Shown here in pieces: positions 1-5,976 of a stretch of DNA of 5,976 nucleotides. This DNA is from CAZBZG01 sp964496245. Lineage in GTDB: Bacteria > Planctomycetota > SZUA-567. A program made the position numbers and the translations under genes. Under the pieces are notes generated by a model that did no database searches, was not told the origin of the DNA, and worked only from the letters and a program-made list of their open reading frames with translations. The stretch lies in contig CAZBZG010000285.1 in NCBI GenBank assembly GCA_964496245.1, positions 1 through 5,976 on the forward strand, written 5' to 3'. Within the stretch, counting starts at the first letter, position 1; every line of letters begins with the position of its first letter.

Positions 1-178
1 CCGCATCGCCGGCGCTCCGGCATGTGTTCACCTATTTGCAATGGGCTGTACTTAGGATGTGACGTGAGCCCGTGAGTCATGAGTCTCAAATGAGCCGGGA
101 CGCCCGTCTCATTGAAAACGGGACACGACAGTTCAGTGTTCAGTTCCCTGACTACCGACAGCCGAGCCGATCTTGCTT
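1..178. other. Non-coding 3' flank of the large minus-strand gene
   Basis: This stretch lies beyond the TGA stop of the DsbD-DUF255 gene. I see no gene here. The short open frames that enter it run antisense into the large gene and match no recognisable family. It contains a GTGAG/GAGTC-rich patch at about 64-94 and an imperfect palindrome at 89-113, listed separately. No tRNA, attachment site or insertion-sequence end is recognisable. The window edge at base 1 prevents saying what the next gene is. Confidence 0.6.
89..113 (-). terminator. Candidate hairpin downstream of the DsbD-DUF255 gene
   Basis: An imperfect palindrome lies about 65 bases past the stop codon on the minus strand. The outer arm AATGAG (89-94) pairs with CTCATT (108-113), there is one mismatch (95/107), and the inner arm CGGG (96-99) pairs with CCCG (103-106) around a three-base loop. 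On the minus strand it is followed by only a short T run (TTTGAG), so a classic intrinsic terminator is not shown. CCCGT (103-107) can instead pair with ACGGG (118-122), giving a competing hairpin. It may be a weak terminator or 3' end stabiliser, or have no function. Confidence 0.35.
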
Positions 179-3100
179 TCAGGGTTGGCTTTCGAGTTGC
201 TCCGCCAGTCGCGCCGGGTCGGTGGTCGGGAGTTTGCAGACATTGTTTTCGCACACGTAGGCGGTGGCCTGTCCGTCGATGCGGTCGATGGACTCAATGA
301 ATTCGAGATGCCGCGCCAGTGTCTGTTGGCCGTCGTTGCCGTCGGCGAGCATGAGAACTTTGTTGGGGATGAAGCGGCCATGGACTTGGCGCAGCAGGTG
401 TTGCGTGTCGGCTGCCTCGGGATCGCCCGCGATGACAATCTGCTTTGGCTTGTCGAGGTGGTAGTCGAATGCGGCCATCATCTGCGGCATGGCATACGGC
501 GTGCGGGTGAGTTGCCGGGCGAAGGCCGTCAGCGTCTTGTCCGCTCTTTCCCGGTACTGCGTGTTGTCGGTCATCTGCGCCAGGCGCAATAGATTGAGTG
601 CCGCGATGGAGTTCGCCGCGGGCTCCGCGCCGTCAAAGTCGCCTTTCATGCGCAGCAGGACGGTTTTGTCTTCGCCGGTGGTGCTGAAATAGCCGCCGCC
701 GGTCTCGTCCCAGAACAGCGCGTCCTGTTTGTCCTGGAGCGCAATCGCCCACGCCAGGTATTCGACATCGAACGCGGCTTCATACAGATCGAGCAGCCCG
801 CGGATCAGGTAGGCGTAGTCGTCGAGGTAGGCGTCGATGGCGGCTTCGCCTTTGCGAAAGCGGCGCTGCAGCACGCCCCGCGATTTGTCGTACAGACGGT
901 TTTGGATGAAATCCGCGGCGGTTCGAGCCGATTCCAGGTATTCCGGCTCCTCCAGGACTTGGTGGGCGCAGGCGAAGGCGGAGATCATCAGTCCGTTCCA
1001 GGCGGTGATGGTCTTGTCGTCCAAGTGTGGCCGCGGGCGTTCCTTGCGCCTGGCCAACAGTTTGCCGCGGGCTTCGTCGAGGCTGCGGTTGATTTCGGCG
1101 TCGGTTTTATTGAAGTGTTTTGCGGACTCCGCAACCGTGTGTGCGACGTAGAGGATGTTTTTGTGCCGAAACTCGCCATGCGGATCCTCACGCACGTTGC
1201 CGTTCTTTTCGATGCCGTAGTGATAGCTGAAGATCTCCGCTGCCTGTCCGCCGAGCACAGCGTCGATCTCGTCGCGCTCCCAAACGTAGAACGCGCCTTC
1301 GGCATGCTCCTCGGGTTTGCCCGGAATGCCGCTGTCCGCATCCTCGGCGGAATAGAACTGCCCGTGCTCGCCGGTCATGTCGCGCCGGACATACTCGAGG
1401 ATATCGCGGGCGCTTTCGGCATAGAATGTCTCGCGGGTGATCTGGTATGCGTCCAGATAGGTGCAGGCGAGCTGGCCCTGGTCGTAGAGCATTTTTTCGA
1501 AGTGCGGAACGTGCCAGCGCTCGTCGACGGAGTAGCGATGGAATCCGCCGCCAAGGTGATCGTGCATCCCCCCTTCGGCCATCTTGCGGAGCGTATGCAG
1601 GGTCATGTCCAGGGCGTCCTGCGTTCCGGTTCGGGCGTAATAGCGCAGCATGAAATCCGGCGCGGATGGCCGGGGAAACTTGGGGGCGCCGCCGAAGCCG
1701 CCGTGGCGCGAGTCGTAGGAAGACTTGATCTGCCGGTACGTCCGGTCAAGGAGTTCGCGCTCCAATTCGAGGGACGGATCGGGGGCAACATTCGTTGCCT
1801 GGCGCAGATGTTCGATGGCGCCATCGGCAGAGGCGACAATCTGGTCCCGGTCCTTGTCCCAGGCCTCGGCAATGCGCGTCAGGATGCTTTTGAATCCGGG
1901 GCGGCCCCAGCGGTCTTCCGGCGGATAATACGTTCCGCCGTGGAACGGCTTCAGGTCGGGCGTCAGCCAGACGCTCATGGGCCAACCGCCCCCGCCGGTG
2001 GTGGCCTGTACATAGGTCATGTAGACCTTGTCCACATCCGGCCGCTCTTCGCGATCCACCTTGATCGACACAAAATGCTGGTTGAGAATCGCGGCGACCT
2101 CTTCATTTTCGAACGACTCGCGCGCCATCACATGACACCAGTGGCAGGTCGAATAGCCGACCGAAAGGAAGATCGGTTTGTTCCCTTCGCGTGCCTTGGC
2201 GAATGCCTCTTCCCCCCACGGATACCAGTCCACGGGATTGTGGGCGTGCTGGAGCAGATAGGGACTCTTTTCGTCAATCAGTCGGTTGGTGTGGCGAGGC
2301 GGTGCCGTCGTTGCATTTGGACTTGTTTTCGCTGTGTTGCGCATAGAACTCGCCTTCCCGGTCGGAATACGTTTCAGGAAATCGTCAGGCGGCAGGAATC
2401 CCACCACGCGCGCATCCTTGTGCTCGCGCCCCGCGCTGTCGAGGAAGACAATCGTGGGAACGCCCTGGACATCGAAACGTTCCGCCGCCGCACGGTTTAT
2501 TTCATTGTCATCGCGTGTCATGTCCACTTTCAGCCTGACAAATCCGGATAGCGCGGCAATGACATCCTGGTGGATGAAGGTGCGATGGTCGAGTTCGTGA
2601 CAGGGGATACACCAGTCGGCGTAGAAGTCCAGCACGACGGGTTTCGCTTCCGTGCGAGCGGCGTCGACCAGCTCGGGGCGATACGCTTGCCACTCCAGTT
2701 CTGTGCGCGGCATGGCGGCCGCCTGCCAGACCCCATAGAGCAGAGCGACAACACCAAACCCCCATTTGACCCGCCGGAATCTCAAGTTCTCGTAACCGGT
2801 GCGCTCGACGAATCCGAGATAAAAGCCCCCCAAGATGGCGGCCGTGATCGGAATCCAGAGAACCAGCTGCGGCAGGAAGGCGAGAGCTACGTAAAAGACG
2901 CCCACGGCGAGCAAGACGACGCCGAACACCTTTTTGACCCACAACATCCAGGCACCCGACTTCGGCAGACGTTGCAAGAGGCCAGAAAACGTGCCCAACA
3001 CAAGGTAAGGCGCGCCCAGCCCCATCGACAGTACGAAGAACGCACCAAATCCGAACCAGGGGTCGCCGCGTGCGCCGACGACGGTCAGCAGCGCGACGAT

Positions 3101-4213
3101 GGGCGGCCCGATGCAGGGCGCGGCGAAAATACCTACAAGCAGGCCGGAAACGTACAGGCTGACGATGCTTGCCGCTCTGGCGCCGCCGAGCCTGTTCAAC
3201 AATGCGGCGGGTGGATGCAATTCGTACAATCCAAACATGCTCAACGCCATCGCCGTCAGCAACAGGCCGATCGCCGTCAGGGTCCAGGGGTTCTGCATCA
3301 CTCCGCCGAACATGCCGCCGGTCAGGCCTGCCAGCATGCCAAGCAGGCTGTACATGGTGGCCATCCCGAAGACGTAAACCAAAGCTTTGAAGAACACGTG
3401 CACGGTTCGCGTATCACGCTGTCCGCCAAAGATCGAAACGGTGACCGACAGCATCGGATAGACGCAAGGCGTCAGATTCAGCGCCAGCCCGGTCAGGAAC
3501 ATGGCCAACAGCGTCAGCGCCAAACCGCGCCCCCCAAACAGCCGGGTCAGTTCATCGGATGGCGATGGCGTTGCCGGAGCGGCGGTTGCGAAGGCGGCAA
3601 ACCACTCCACGTTGGCGGGAGAGACCGGCGATCCGGCGGCGACCACGTCGAGCGGAATCGTCACCGTGAGGGTCGACGGTGCGAGACACACCTGGTCATC
3701 GCACGCTTGAAGCGTCAACCGACCTTCGACTTCGTACCGACCGGGTGCGAGATCCGGCGATACGGTGACGGTGAACAGGATCGGCGTTTCACCGTCGTAC
3801 ACCGCCAGCTTGTCGCCAGCAAACTCGATCTGCTTCGCCGGCGGATAACGCAGTGCGCCAACCTCGATGCCGGACGGCGGCATCAGGTCAAGCCGCGTGG
3901 GCACGAGATAGTCGAACGAAGGTTGCGCCGCCTGCATGTGCCAGCCGGACTCGATGTGCAGCACAACGGCCGCCTCGAACGAATCGCCCGCCGGTGCCCG
4001 GTCAACAGACAGCCGATGCTCGACGCGCAAGTACCCGCCGCTGTCCAGTGACCGCGCCGTTTCCTGCGCCATGGCCGGACCACCGTAACACAACCCGGCG
4101 ACCGTCGCGAAAACGGGGAGCGATCTGATGCCTAGCGTTACAATTAAAGCCATGAGCCAGGCAACGACTCCGTGGCGTGTCAGCATAGTGGTAGTGACTC
4201 TTAGCCGATACAT
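179..4213 (-). CDS. DsbD-type thiol:disulfide interchange protein fused in frame to a YyaL/SPATA20-like DUF255 protein
   Basis: This is one uninterrupted 1344-residue frame. A signal peptide (about 1-49, cleavage likely after AMA) is followed by a DsbD-alpha-like periplasmic domain (about 52-190) with redox pair C171/C176 in CDDQVC. Next are eight predicted membrane helices (about 230-500) with C250 in TPCVYPM and C367 in APCIGPP, the DsbD-beta pair. Then comes a thioredoxin-like gamma domain (about 505-617) with WCIPCH (C535/C538) and a GVPT cis-proline loop. In the DsbD family these pass electrons from cytoplasmic thioredoxin to periplasmic partners. After a Pro/Thr/Asn-rich linker (about 618-642) comes a full DUF255 protein: thioredoxin fold with CHWCH (C690/C693), GGGWPMSV (741-748), GGFGGAPKFP (838-847), HFEKMLYDQ (904-912), SAEDADS (955-961), and a helical barrel-like region to the end, closing with C1321/C1326. 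DUF255 proteins are about 680-700 residues, so both halves are full length. The ATG start is fixed by a strong AGGAGGT five bases upstream. The biochemical role of DUF255 proteins is poorly known. A split product starting at M624 is possible. Confidence 0.93.
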   Translation of the reverse strand: MYRLRVTTTMLTRHGVVAWLMALIVTLGIRSLPVFATVAGLCYGGPAMAQETARSLDSGGYLRVEHRLSVDRAPAGDSFEAAVVLHIESGWHMQAAQPSFDYLVPTRLDLMPPSGIEVGALRYPPAKQIEFAGDKLAVYDGETPILFTVTVSPDLAPGRYEVEGRLTLQACDDQVCLAPSTLTVTIPLDVVAAGSPVSPANVEWFAAFATAAPATPSPSDELTRLFGGRGLALTLLAMFLTGLALNLTPCVYPMLSVTVSIFGGQRDTRTVHVFFKALVYVFGMATMYSLLGMLAGLTGGMFGGVMQNPWTLTAIGLLLTAMALSMFGLYELHPPAALLNRLGGARAASIVSLYVSGLLVGIFAAPCIGPPIVALLTVVGARGDPWFGFGAFFVLSMGLGAPYLVLGTFSGLLQRLPKSGAWMLWVKKVFGVVLLAVGVFYVALAFLPQLVLWIPITAAILGGFYLGFVERTGYENLRFRRVKWGFGVVALLYGVWQAAAMPRTELEWQAYRPELVDAARTEAKPVVLDFYADWCIPCHELDHRTFIHQDVIAALSGFVRLKVDMTRDDNEINRAAAERFDVQGVPTIVFLDSAGREHKDARVVGFLPPDDFLKRIPTGKASSMRNTAKTSPNATTAPPRHTNRLIDEKSPYLLQHAHNPVDWYPWGEEAFAKAREGNKPIFLSVGYSTCHWCHVMARESFENEEVAAILNQHFVSIKVDREERPDVDKVYMTYVQATTGGGGWPMSVWLTPDLKPFHGGTYYPPEDRWGRPGFKSILTRIAEAWDKDRDQIVASADGAIEHLRQATNVAPDPSLELERELLDRTYRQIKSSYDSRHGGFGGAPKFPRPSAPDFMLRYYARTGTQDALDMTLHTLRKMAEGGMHDHLGGGFHRYSVDERWHVPHFEKMLYDQGQLACTYLDAYQITRETFYAESARDILEYVRRDMTGEHGQFYSAEDADSGIPGKPEEHAEGAFYVWERDEIDAVLGGQAAEIFSYHYGIEKNGNVREDPHGEFRHKNILYVAHTVAESAKHFNKTDAEINRSLDEARGKLLARRKERPRPHLDDKTITAWNGLMISAFACAHQVLEEPEYLESARTAADFIQNRLYDKSRGVLQRRFRKGEAAIDAYLDDYAYLIRGLLDLYEAAFDVEYLAWAIALQDKQDALFWDETGGGYFSTTGEDKTVLLRMKGDFDGAEPAANSIAALNLLRLAQMTDNTQYRERADKTLTAFARQLTRTPYAMPQMMAAFDYHLDKPKQIVIAGDPEAADTQHLLRQVHGRFIPNKVLMLADGNDGQQTLARHLEFIESIDRIDGQATAYVCENNVCKLPTTDPARLAEQLESQP
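2342..2344 (-). promoter_or_regulatory. Possible internal start (M624) for a free DUF255 protein
   Basis: An in-frame ATG lies exactly where a stand-alone DUF255 protein would begin, about 19 residues before the family's NRLIDEKSPYLL opening. Upstream on the minus strand is GGGAAGG, ending 8 bases before the ATG. This is a moderate purine-rich match, far weaker than the AGGAGGT at the main start. No stop codon separates it from the DsbD part, so initiation here would make a second, signal-less 721-residue cytoplasmic product in addition to the fusion. Its use is inference. Confidence 0.35.
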
Positions 4214-4218
4214 GGCTT

Positions 4219-4225
4219 ACCTCCT
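4219..4225 (-). promoter_or_regulatory. Strong ribosome binding site overlapping the merA stop codon
   Basis: AGGAGGT lies five bases (AAGCC) upstream of the ATG at 4213 on the minus strand. It is a near-perfect anti-16S match and decides this start over the in-frame M10 and M21. The TAG stop of merA (4226-4224) overlaps its first two bases, so ribosomes ending merA would stop on the ribosome binding site of the next gene. This is the usual layout of translational coupling and supports a single merA-dsbD transcript in the ancestral locus. Confidence 0.8.
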
Positions 4226-4589
4226 AACTGGCGCAGCAGCTCAACTTGTTTACGTCTTTATTAAACGCCAGCGCCGCCAGCTTCACACCCTCGCTCAACG
4301 TCAGATAGGGGTGGAAGCACGCGGCTAATTCGCGCACGGTGATGCCGAACTTGATGGCCAGGCTGATTTCCATCAGGAGTTCGGCTCCTTCGGGTGCCAG
4401 AATGCGGGCGCCGATCAGTCGGTCGGTCTCGGCATCGCGAACCAATTTTATGAAGCCCCGTGTGTCGCGCGCCGCCAGTGATCGCGGCACATGCGACAGC
4501 GGCATGACGGAGGCTTCCGCATGGCCCCCCTGAGCCTGCGCCTGTCGCTCGTCCAAGCCCACGCCAGCCAGTTGCGGGTCGGTAAAAAT
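4224..4589 (-). pseudogene. merA: 3' remnant of mercuric reductase gene, truncated by an ISL3-family element
   Basis: The remaining 121 codons encode the C-terminal dimerisation domain of the pyridine nucleotide-disulfide oxidoreductase MerA, the cytoplasmic NADPH/FAD enzyme that reduces Hg(II) to Hg(0). Reading from the insertion border, the frame gives IFTDPQLAGVGLDE, then RGFIKLVRD, the family's FHPYLTLSEG segment with its conserved Tyr, FNKDVNKLS, and the terminal CCAS. That Cys-Cys pair accepts Hg(II) and separates MerA from glutathione and lipoamide reductases. The N-terminal three quarters or more are missing: no FAD-binding motif and no active-site Cys pair are in the window. The frame hits TGA (4601-4599) just inside the insertion sequence, so no functional reductase is made here. 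A GTG at 4562 could open a short frame, but such a fragment would lack all catalytic parts except the tail. The stop TAG lies 10 bases before the ATG of the DsbD-DUF255 gene. Confidence 0.93.
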
Positions 4590-4623
4590 GGCCCTCGGTC
4601 AAGTTTGCAGACGGAAACTATGG
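4590..4623 (+). repeat. Left terminal inverted repeat of the ISL3-family element
   Basis: These 34 bases match the reverse complement of 5888-5921 at 33 of 34 positions. The only difference is C here versus T at position 18 of the repeat (GTTTGCAGAC versus GTTTGTAGAC). The outer end is GGCCCTCGGTCAAG and the inner end AACTATGG. The boundary with merA falls between codon ATT (4589-4587 on the minus strand) and base 4590. Confidence 0.93.
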
Positions 4624-4624
4624 G

Positions 4625-4654
4625 TTGAAAAGACGCAACCCTTTGTGCGACAAT
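4625..4654 (+). promoter_or_regulatory. Candidate transposase promoter
   Basis: TTGAAA (4625-4630) is separated by 18 bases from GACAAT (4649-4654), which is preceded by TG one base upstream (4646-4647), an extended -10 arrangement. It lies just inside the left inverted repeat and 46 bases before the transposase ATG, which suits a weak internal promoter. The -10 matches the consensus at four of six positions, so this is a plausible reading only. Confidence 0.4.
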
Positions 4655-4687
4655 CGGATTGACTAAACGAATTGTCGTTCTGCATAC

Positions 4688-4693
4688 GGAGGA
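4688..4693 (+). promoter_or_regulatory. Ribosome binding site of the transposase
   Basis: GGAGGA is followed seven bases later by ATG at 4701. It selects this ATG over the upstream in-frame TTG at 4659. Confidence 0.75.
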
Positions 4694-4700
4694 TTGCGCC

Positions 4701-5912
4701 ATGGATATCCGGGGTCTTGCCGAGCTGTTTCCCTTCGATGGTTACGTCGTCGAGCAGGCCGCGTTTTGCGCGGAGATGGTACAGGTGAATCTGCGTCGAG
4801 ATAAGCGAAGACGCCTTGTGTGCCCGGACTGCGGCGCGTCGATGGTGCTCTACCGCGAGACCCGGCAATCGGTGCGCGACCTGCCCCTGGGCACGGCCGG
4901 ATACGTTCATGTTGTCTACCCCGCCGCGCTGGCTCGCTGCCCGCGCTGCCGCGGCACGCACACGCTCCACCCGCCCGGCATCGCGCCGCATACCAAGGCG
5001 ACCGACCGCTTCATGCGCTACGTCTCGACGCTGGCGCGGCGCCTGCCGCTCAACCATGTCGCCGAGGTTGCGTGCGTGTCGGCCTCCACCGCCCGCCGCT
5101 GGGACAAGCGCGTACTCGAACAGGACCTGCCGCCCGTGGACCTCGATGGCCTGAGCGTTCTGCTGGTGGACGAGAAGCACCTCGGACCGACGCTCGGCTT
5201 CGTCACCCTGGTCCTCGAAGGCGAGACCGGCGATCTCCTGCACCTCGCGCCGGGCAAGAAGAAGGAGAGCCTGCAATCCTTCTTCGACAAGCTCGACGGC
5301 GTGCAGAAGGAGGGCATTTGCTGCGTCTGCATCGACCGCGCCGGCCAGTACAAGGCGGTGGTCGAGGCCAACTGCCCGCAGGCGACGATCGTCTTCGACA
5401 AGTTCCACCTCAAGAAGAATCTGAACGATGTGGTCGACAAGGTGCGCCGCCAGGAATGGCGCAAGGCGTCGGAGGAAGAGAAGGGCGCGATCAAGGGGCA
5501 GCGGTACAACCTGCTGCGCGCGCCGGGGAGGAACACGTCCGAGCAGCGTCGGAGCCTGAAGCGGATGCTGAACCTCAACGACAACCTGCACGCGACCTAC
5601 GTCCTCAAGGAAGCGTTCGGCCGCGTCTGGGAGTACACCTATTGCCGGTCGGCGGAAAAGTACCTCAAGCGCTGGAAGGACTGGGCCATCGAGTCGGGGG
5701 TGAAACCGCTGGCGCGCTTCGCCCGTTCGCTGTGGAAGAGCCGGGAGCACGTTCTCGCCTACGTGGACCGGCGCGTCACGACGGCACGCCTCGAATGCCT
5801 GAACGGATTGACCGAACGCATCCTCCGGCGCTCCTGCGGCATGGCGGACATGCGGCACCTCTTCCTCAAGATCCGTCAGGCGGCTCACCATAGTTTCCGT
5901 CTACAAACTTGA
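4701..5912 (+). CDS. ISL3-family DDE transposase
   Basis: This 403-residue protein catalyses cut-and-paste movement of the element that encodes it. Near the N-terminus is a zinc-ribbon of the ISL3 type with two Cys-x2-Cys pairs (C41/C44 in VCPDCG and C80/C83 in RCPRC). A helix-turn-helix-like segment follows (about 119-138, HVAEVACVSASTARRW). The catalytic domain shows the family's DDE set: D157 in LLVDEKHLG, D212 in CIDRAGQY, and E365 in ARLECLNG, with the characteristic FDKFHLKKNLND segment at about 232-243. The ATG at 4701 is preferred because GGAGGA lies seven bases upstream. The frame stays open to a TTG at 4659, but that codon is only five bases past the candidate -10 and has no ribosome binding site. 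Length is usual for the family and no frameshift or missing catalytic residue is seen. The stop codon is inside the right inverted repeat. Confidence 0.95.
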   Translation: MDIRGLAELFPFDGYVVEQAAFCAEMVQVNLRRDKRRRLVCPDCGASMVLYRETRQSVRDLPLGTAGYVHVVYPAALARCPRCRGTHTLHPPGIAPHTKATDRFMRYVSTLARRLPLNHVAEVACVSASTARRWDKRVLEQDLPPVDLDGLSVLLVDEKHLGPTLGFVTLVLEGETGDLLHLAPGKKKESLQSFFDKLDGVQKEGICCVCIDRAGQYKAVVEANCPQATIVFDKFHLKKNLNDVVDKVRRQEWRKASEEEKGAIKGQRYNLLRAPGRNTSEQRRSLKRMLNLNDNLHATYVLKEAFGRVWEYTYCRSAEKYLKRWKDWAIESGVKPLARFARSLWKSREHVLAYVDRRVTTARLECLNGLTERILRRSCGMADMRHLFLKIRQAAHHSFRLQT

Positions 5913-5921
5913 CCGAGGGCC
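5888..5921 (-). repeat. Right terminal inverted repeat of the ISL3-family element
   Basis: This is the reverse complement of 4590-4623 with one mismatch. It includes the last codons and the TGA stop (5910-5912) of the transposase, so the protein's C-terminal residues (SFRLQT) are encoded by the repeat itself. The outer border is GAGGGCC at 5915-5921. Confidence 0.93.
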
Positions 5922-5976
5922 TCATTTTTGCCCCGTAGCAAGCAGAAAGCAGCCTCCCCGACATGCACGACGGCCT
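5922..5976. other. Right flank of the insertion sequence, unidentified
   Basis: These 55 bases would be expected to continue merA upstream on the minus strand if the insertion were simple. None of the three minus-strand frames reads as MerA sequence preceding the Phe-Thr-Asp-Pro motif, and the first eight bases do not repeat the left flank. The stretch is too short to identify. It is probably DNA brought next to the element by deletion or recombination. Confidence 0.6.

Larger units (their letters stand above)
4590..5921 (+). mobile_element. Complete ISL3-family insertion sequence (1332 bp)
   Basis: The element is bounded by 34-bp inverted repeats that begin GGCCCTCGGTCAAG, a form typical of ISL3-family ends (GGCTCT-TGTCAA-like). 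It contains one intact transposase gene covering nearly all of it. The length fits the family (about 1.2-1.6 kb). It lies inside merA, with its transposase opposite in direction to merA. ISL3 elements usually make 8-bp direct repeats. Here the eight bases to the left (GTAAAAAT) and to the right (TCATTTTT) are not a direct repeat. Intact ends and an intact transposase suggest recent activity; I cannot name the exact element. Confidence 0.93.

Noticed and set aside
902..4051. Long plus-strand open frames (902-2551 and 2570-4051) opposite the DsbD-DUF255 gene
   Set aside because: They translate to Arg/Gln/His/Gly-rich sequence with no recognisable family, and they are exactly antisense to a gene with clear family motifs. 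High GC content explains such shadow frames.
4086..4091. Cys42 near the signal peptide end as a possible lipoprotein cysteine
   Set aside because: The residues before it (VAGL-C) put Leu at the -1 position, which does not fit a lipobox. A normal cleavage after AMA at 49 fits better.
4224..4562. A complete small protein starting at GTG 4562
   Set aside because: The frame continues as MerA up to the insertion border at 4589, so this is the tail of a truncated gene and not a small gene of its own.
4659..4700. TTG at 4659 as the transposase start
   Set aside because: There is no ribosome binding site and it lies about five bases after the candidate -10. The ATG at 4701 has GGAGGA at good spacing.
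4599..5891. 430-codon minus-strand frame antisense to the transposase
   Set aside because: It has no recognisable domain, starts inside one inverted repeat and mirrors the transposase codons. It is a GC-driven shadow.
1..5976. CRISPR array, tRNA or rRNA genes, integron attC site
   Set aside because: No regularly spaced repeats, cloverleaf-like segments or attC-type core sites were seen on reading either strand.

Overview
The window is GC-rich (roughly 60% by eye) bacterial DNA, most likely from a Gram-negative organism. The main gene has a signal peptide and a DsbD-type periplasmic/inner-membrane architecture, and it sits directly behind the 3' end of a mercuric reductase gene. The sequence alone does not fix a species; a proteobacterium is a reasonable guess. 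The context is accessory: the remains of a mercury-resistance locus hit by an insertion sequence.

Layout, left to right. Positions 1-178 hold no recognisable gene, only a candidate hairpin downstream of the large minus-strand gene. Positions 179-4213 (minus) are one uninterrupted 1344-codon reading frame. It joins a complete DsbD-type thiol:disulfide interchange protein (residues about 1-620) to a complete YyaL/SPATA20-type DUF255 thioredoxin-fold protein (residues about 624-1344). Immediately upstream (4224-4589, minus) is the last 121 codons of merA, ending in the diagnostic C-terminal Cys-Cys pair. The merA stop codon overlaps the strong Shine-Dalgarno of the fusion gene. Positions 4590-5921 are a complete 1332-bp ISL3-family insertion sequence with 34-bp terminal inverted repeats and one intact transposase on the plus strand. 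It cuts merA at the Ile codon before the Phe-Thr-Asp-Pro motif. The last 55 bp (5922-5976) do not read as merA in any frame and do not repeat the left flank, so this is not a clean insertion with a target duplication.

How the parts relate. Before the insertion, merA and the DsbD-DUF255 gene were probably co-transcribed and translationally coupled. This suggests a thiol-redox partner protein in a mercury-resistance operon: MerA reduces Hg(II) in the cytoplasm with NADPH, and the DsbD part would carry thioredoxin electrons to the periplasm. The role in mercury handling is inference. The insertion removed the 5' part of merA and its promoter from this locus, so the downstream gene now needs another promoter. 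The points most worth a second look are the in-frame fusion, the predicted periplasmic location of a domain family that is usually soluble without a signal peptide, and the lack of target duplication at the insertion sequence.
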